Origin: Klebsiella aerogenes KCTC 2190
GTDB lineage: Bacteria > Pseudomonadota > Gammaproteobacteria > Enterobacterales > Enterobacteriaceae
Length of the DNA: 64,000 bases
Assembly: GCF_000215745.1 (NCBI RefSeq)
Contig: NC_015663.1
Span: 4,340,001-4,404,000, forward strand
Reading direction: 5' to 3'
Below, piece after piece: positions 60,590-64,000 of this stretch. A program made the translations under genes and the position numbers. The notes under the pieces were generated by a model. That model saw only the letters and a list, made by a program, of their open reading frames with translations. It searched no databases and was not told the origin of the DNA. How positions within the stretch are numbered: the stretch's first letter is position 1; each line of letters begins with the position of its first letter.

Positions 60590-62089
60590 TCAGTAGCGCA
60601 CGCACACCGATTTGGTTTCGCACCAGTCGTCCAGCCAGTCCGGGCCGAAGTCGCGTCCGGTCCCGGACTGCTTCATTCCGCCGAACGGCAGGTTGGCATC
60701 GATAAGCGTATGGCTGTTAACCCATACCGTACCGGCCTGCAGGCGATCGGTATAGTTCAGCGCCTGGGTCAGGTCGCGGGTCCAGACGCTGGCGGTGAGG
60801 CCAAAATCACTGTCGTTGGCTAAACGTAGCGCCTCTTCGCCATCGGCGACGCGCACCAGGTTTACCACCGGGCCGAACACCTCTTCGCGATTCAGGCGCA
60901 GCCCGGCATCCGGATTAATCACCAGCGTCGGCGCAATATAAAAACCGTTGCCATTTGGCCCAACGTTACCGCTAATCAGCTCGGCGTTTTGTTGACGCGC
61001 TTCATCCAGATAAGCGGCCACTTTGGCGCAGTGCGCCTGCGACACCACCGGGTTAATCTGCGTCGTTTCAACCATTCCCGGCCCCACCTGCAGCGACTTA
61101 ACCGCCTGCTCAAAGCCTGCCACCAGGTTATCAAACAGCGGCGCTTCGATATAGATCCGCGAACTGGCGGCGCATACCTGCCCCTGATTGAGGAAACTTC
61201 CGGTCATCAACCCTTCAATCACCCACTGCGGATCGGCATCTTTCAGCACGATGGCCGGGTTTTTGCCGCCGAGTTCAAGGGTTACGCGGGTCAGACGGTC
61301 AGCTGCCGCGCGGGCAATATGCTTGCCGGTGGCGGTCGAACCGGTGAAACTCACTTTCGCCACCTGCGGATGGGTGGTTAAGGCGGCGCCGCACTCGCCG
61401 CCGCTGCCGGTGACGACGTTAAAGACGCCATCCGGGATCCCGGCTTCCGTTGCCAGCTCTGCTACCCGTAGCAACGTTAACGGCGTCGTCTCGGAGGGTT
61501 TAATCACAATTGAACAGCCGGAAGCCAGCGCCGGCATCACCTTCCACATGCCGATCATCAGCGGGAAGTTCCACGGAACAATCCCCGCCACCACCCCAAC
61601 CGGCTCTTTACGGGTCCACGCCTGATAGCGCGCGCCTTCCGGGAATGGAATGGAAACGTCCAGCGTACGGCCGCTGATTTTGGTGGTCAGCCCGGCGGTG
61701 TAGCGCATCCAGTTGAGGGTGCAACCGACTTCAAACGCGCGCGAAATATTGATCGACTTCCCCTGTTCAAGGGTTTCGAGCTGCGCCAGCTCTTCACCAT
61801 GCTGTTCCACCAGATCGGCGAAACGCAGCAGAATCCGCTCGCGGTCGGCCGGCGTGCGCCCGGCCCAGCTCCGGGCAACAAAAGCGCGCCAGGCGGACAT
61901 CACCGCGCGGTCAACGTCGGCGGCATTAGCATCTGCCGTAGTGGCAATCGCCTGGCCGGTGGCCGGGTCCCAGACGGTTAAGCGTTTTTCACTCTGCGCC
62001 GCCTGCTGGTTGCCATCAATATATAAGCCATGCTGTCTGTCGAGAAACTGCTGTACGCTGGCGAGCAGCGCGACCTGTGATGTGGACAT
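60590..62089 (-). CDS. feaB: Phenylacetaldehyde dehydrogenase
   Basis: A 499-residue NAD-dependent aldehyde dehydrogenase, same length as E. coli FeaB (PadA). It converts phenylacetaldehyde from TynA to phenylacetate for PaaK. Catalytic Glu is in [11 protein letters not shown], Cys in [11 protein letters not shown], and the cofactor motif is [10 protein letters not shown]. Divergent from feaR, whose product should activate it through the 21-bp-phased repeats upstream. Confidence 0.95.
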   Translation of the reverse strand: MSTSQVALLASVQQFLDRQHGLYIDGNQQAAQSEKRLTVWDPATGQAIATTADANAADVDRAVMSAWRAFVARSWAGRTPADRERILLRFADLVEQHGEELAQLETLEQGKSINISRAFEVGCTLNWMRYTAGLTTKISGRTLDVSIPFPEGARYQAWTRKEPVGVVAGIVPWNFPLMIGMWKVMPALASGCSIVIKPSETTPLTLLRVAELATEAGIPDGVFNVVTGSGGECGAALTTHPQVAKVSFTGSTATGKHIARAAADRLTRVTLELGGKNPAIVLKDADPQWVIEGLMTGSFLNQGQVCAASSRIYIEAPLFDNLVAGFEQAVKSLQVGPGMVETTQINPVVSQAHCAKVAAYLDEARQQNAELISGNVGPNGNGFYIAPTLVINPDAGLRLNREEVFGPVVNLVRVADGEEALRLANDSDFGLTASVWTRDLTQALNYTDRLQAGTVWVNSHTLIDANLPFGGMKQSGTGRDFGPDWLDDWCETKSVCVRY

Positions 62090-62157
62090 GCGACTTCCTT
62101 ATTGTTCGCGGATAGTGAACACAGTCTAGGACGGGTCAGCCATTTGCGCTTTTTTCT

Positions 62158-62186
62158 CTGTGACAATCGTTGTTGCCGCTGTGACA
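62158..62186 (-). promoter_or_regulatory. Candidate FeaR binding site upstream of feaB
   Basis: On the minus strand TGTCACAG occurs twice, 21 bp apart (plus strand CTGTGACA at 62158-62165 and 62179-62186), about 70 bp before feaB. The spacing is the same as at tynA and the core TGnCAnA is shared. Confidence 0.65.
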
Positions 62187-62324
62187 GGTCCCGCAATTAA
62201 GCACCCAGAAAGGCGGTGAAATGTGCCGCAGGTAATAGTTCTTTCATATACTCCACGCTGCGCTCTTGCCACTCACGGCATAAATGCAACAATGCAGAAA
62301 CATCATTATTACAAGGTGCAGACA

Positions 62325-63233
62325 ATGGCGACGGTAGAAAGCGGGCAGGACTATCAGCGTTGGTTAGCGAAGATTAATCAGGTATGCGGCCATTTTGCCG
62401 CCCGTCCGCTGGGCGACGAATTCCATGGCGAGATTGATGCAAGCTATACCGGTAGTCTCAAAGTCAGTACCGTCACCGCCCGCGGCGTCAATCTTTACCG
62501 CACCCGTAACGAAATCAAACGCGACAACGACGCCTGGTTCTATACCGTTTTTCAGCTCGAAGGCCAGGCGGCTATCGAGCAGGACGAGCGCCAGGTGGCG
62601 CTCGAAGCCGGCGATATCACGCTCATTGATGCCTCGCGCCCCTGTTCTATCTTCTGGCAACACACGTCAAAACAGGCTTCGCTGCTGCTGCCCCGCCAGC
62701 TCGTGGAAAGCCAGCTGCACGGCGGCGACATCAGCATCGCCACCCGGCTGAATAAAACGCTGCCGATGGTCCAGCTCAGCCAGCGGTTGCTGCAAGAAAG
62801 TTTACGCAGCCCGGCGCTCTCAGAAAGCGAAGGCGAAGCGGCGCTGGAGGCTATCATCTGCCTGTTACGCCCAATGCTGCTGCAACAGGACGCGCCGCCG
62901 ACGCGCCGCGACAAGCAATTTCAAAAGATCATGGCGTTGATAGATGAGTCGATACAGTCGGAACAGCTGCGTCCGGAGTGGCTGGCCGGGGAAACCGGCA
63001 TGTCGGTACGCAGCCTGTACCGCCTGTTTGCCGATAAGGGTCTGGTGGTCGCGCAGTATATTAAAAACCGGCGTCTTGACCTGTGCGCCCGGGCGTTACA
63101 AAACGCGCACGACGAAGAGAAACTGGCGGGAATTGGCTACAGTTGGGGCTTTAGCGACCATAGCCATTTTTCAACGGCGTTTAAGCAGCGCTTCGGCGTG
63201 TCGCCTGGCGAATACCGCAAGCGCTATCGTTAA
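62325..63233 (+). CDS. feaR: FeaR, AraC-family activator of tynA and feaB
   Basis: A 302-residue AraC/XylS regulator. The N-terminal part has the DAWFYTVFQLEGQA and AGDITLIDASRPCS segments typical of FeaR; the C-terminal double HTH contains LAGETGMSVRSLYRLF and the signature WGFSDHSHFSTAFKQRFG. The start at 62325 is preferred by its match to E. coli FeaR and AAGGTG upstream, over a longer frame from 62223. Its stop abuts the convergent ydbL gene with no gap. Confidence 0.94.
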   Translation: MATVESGQDYQRWLAKINQVCGHFAARPLGDEFHGEIDASYTGSLKVSTVTARGVNLYRTRNEIKRDNDAWFYTVFQLEGQAAIEQDERQVALEAGDITLIDASRPCSIFWQHTSKQASLLLPRQLVESQLHGGDISIATRLNKTLPMVQLSQRLLQESLRSPALSESEGEAALEAIICLLRPMLLQQDAPPTRRDKQFQKIMALIDESIQSEQLRPEWLAGETGMSVRSLYRLFADKGLVVAQYIKNRRLDLCARALQNAHDEEKLAGIGYSWGFSDHSHFSTAFKQRFGVSPGEYRKRYR

Positions 63234-63557
63234 CTATTTGCGCAACCATTTACCGTTAATCCCCTGCACATATTCTCCCGGCTGCGCGCGGGCGACCAGT
63301 TTCTGTCCGGCCATTTTCGCCACCTCATCCACCGGCAGATTATTGTCGTCCGCCAGTTGCTGGTAGCTTTCGCTGCGCGCGGCATTAATCTGTTTAACTA
63401 GCGCCAACGTCTGCGCATCCTGTTTCAGCGGTGCCAGATAGCCGTTCAGCGTCTCCCCCACTCGACCCTGCGCCCGCGCCTCATTCAAGGTCAGCGCCAG
63501 CGCCGGGCTACTCAACAGCATTAACGCCAGGGTGGCAGTCAGCAGTCGTTTTCTCAT
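63234..63557 (-). CDS. ydbL: YdbL, periplasmic DUF1318 protein
   Basis: A 107-residue protein with a signal peptide (residues 1-21, ending ALA) and the DUF1318 region (LNEARAQGRVGETLNGYLAP). It matches E. coli YdbL. It is downstream of ynbE and ydbH, in the operon linked in E. coli to outer-membrane lipid transport by the AsmA-like protein YdbH. Confidence 0.92.
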   Translation of the reverse strand: MRKRLLTATLALMLLSSPALALTLNEARAQGRVGETLNGYLAPLKQDAQTLALVKQINAARSESYQQLADDNNLPVDEVAKMAGQKLVARAQPGEYVQGINGKWLRK

Positions 63558-63564
63558 TATCGCC

Positions 63565-63750
63565 TCAGAACAGATCGCTACGTGACTTCAGCAAATTTTC
63601 GACATCCTTATCCACCTTAATATGAATCTCATGCTCAATTTTGACATTCATATTGATGGTGATCGGCTCCTTGGACGCGGCGATTTCAATACGCGGCGTA
63701 CAGCCTGCCAGCAGCAGGGTCGCCAGCGCCGCGGCGAACAGTTTTATCAT
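63565..63750 (-). CDS. ynbE: YnbE, small outer-membrane lipoprotein
   Basis: A 61-residue lipoprotein with lipobox LLLAGC (Cys16) and a short beta-rich tail (INMNVKIEHEIHIKV). In E. coli YnbE partners with YdbH by completing its beta-sheet bridge at the outer membrane. It overlaps the ydbH stop by 4 bp. Confidence 0.92.
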   Translation of the reverse strand: MIKLFAAALATLLLAGCTPRIEIAASKEPITINMNVKIEHEIHIKVDKDVENLLKSRSDLF

Positions 63751-64000
63751 TTTGGTTCCTTACATGTATCCGTACAGCGCGGGGCGGGCAGTTTTGCATT
63801 CTGCTCAAGCCATGCCTGCAAATTATCGCCGAAGCGCAAGCTGCGCCACAGATCGAAAATATTCTCTTCATGGGTATAGTTTAAATGCACGGTGCTGCTT
63901 TTTCCGTCCACCCGGCTGGTGCCGCTAATCGCCGCGCTCATCGTCAGCTTGCCGAGATTATCAAGGTTGATGCGCGTCCATGATTTCGAGACTTCCATGT
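63747..64000 (-). CDS. ydbH: YdbH, AsmA-like envelope protein (3' end only)
   Basis: The last 84 or so residues of YdbH run off the right edge (E. coli YdbH is 879 residues). The visible segment, including HEENIFDLWRSLRFGDNLQA, is the conserved C-terminus. YdbH, with TamB and YhdP, bridges the membranes to carry phospholipids to the outer membrane. An internal ATG at 63998 should not be taken as the start. Confidence 0.9.
   Translation of the reverse strand, partial: MEVSKSWTRINLDNLGKLTMSAAISGTSRVDGKSSTVHLNYTHEENIFDLWRSLRFGDNLQAWLEQNAKLPAPRCTDTCKEPK

Noticed and set aside
60237..60623. 128-codon minus-strand frame overlapping the end of feaB
   Set aside because: It crosses REP and hairpin repeats; treated as repeat-derived rather than a supported gene, though similar frames are annotated elsewhere.

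Overview
The gene content and order point to an enterobacterial chromosome of the Klebsiella/Raoultella type. Core genes typical of that group (ycaC, ydcJ, frmRA, cybB, gapC, ydcF, astCADBE, hrpA, azoR, the paa cluster, tynA, feaBR, ydbL-ynbE-ydbH) are interspersed with aromatic-catabolism and accessory genes. Coding sequence is GC-rich and dense. One stretch, about 15.7-21.0 kb, is visibly more AT-rich upstream of its genes and looks acquired.

Layout. 0-4.2 kb: partial ycaC, a divergent LysR regulator, a type-B carboxylesterase and ydcJ (2-oxoadipate dioxygenase/decarboxylase family). 4.3-9.6 kb: pcaHG (protocatechuate 3,4-dioxygenase), pcaQ and a membrane PQQ dehydrogenase of the glucose/quinate/shikimate family; together they could feed quinate or shikimate into the beta-ketoadipate route. 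9.7-14.6 kb: two small exported proteins, frmRA formaldehyde detoxification, a GNAT acetyltransferase, an MFS permease and cytochrome b561. 14.7-15.6 kb: a secreted endonuclease/exonuclease/phosphatase-family protein.

15.9-20.9 kb: the most interesting region, a microcin V (colicin V)-type bacteriocin locus, all on the minus strand. It comprises a Cvi-like immunity reading frame that overlaps the microcin gene (and appears frameshifted as given), a CvaC-like 105-residue precursor, a CPBP intramembrane protease, a CvaA-like membrane fusion protein and a CvaB-like C39-peptidase ABC exporter. A strong Fur box lies over the upstream promoter region. The locus sits between cybB and gapC, which are near neighbours in E. 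coli, so it reads as a chromosomal insertion of a system best known from plasmids.

21.3-32.6 kb: gapC, ydcF, an amino-acid permease joined to the astCADBE arginine-succinyltransferase operon, and a divergent catabolic-type glutamate dehydrogenase that would deaminate the glutamate made by that pathway. 32.7-38.0 kb: a MarR regulator preceded by a perfect 36-bp palindrome, then an EmrB/EmrA-like pump, an outer-membrane lipoprotein and an O-methyltransferase in one tight operon. 38.0-43.2 kb: hrpA, azoR and a GFA-family gene.

43.2-63.2 kb: a complete phenylacetate catabolon (paaABCDEFGHIJK, paaX, paaY and divergent paaZ), followed by tynA (periplasmic amine oxidase), an MDR oxidoreductase, feaB and feaR. 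Amines are oxidised to phenylacetaldehyde in the periplasm (TynA), to phenylacetate by FeaB, and to central metabolites by Paa enzymes. Palindromes matching the PaaX site, and 21-bp-phased direct repeats upstream of both tynA and feaB, suggest the regulatory circuit. The window ends in ydbL, ynbE and the 3' end of ydbH.
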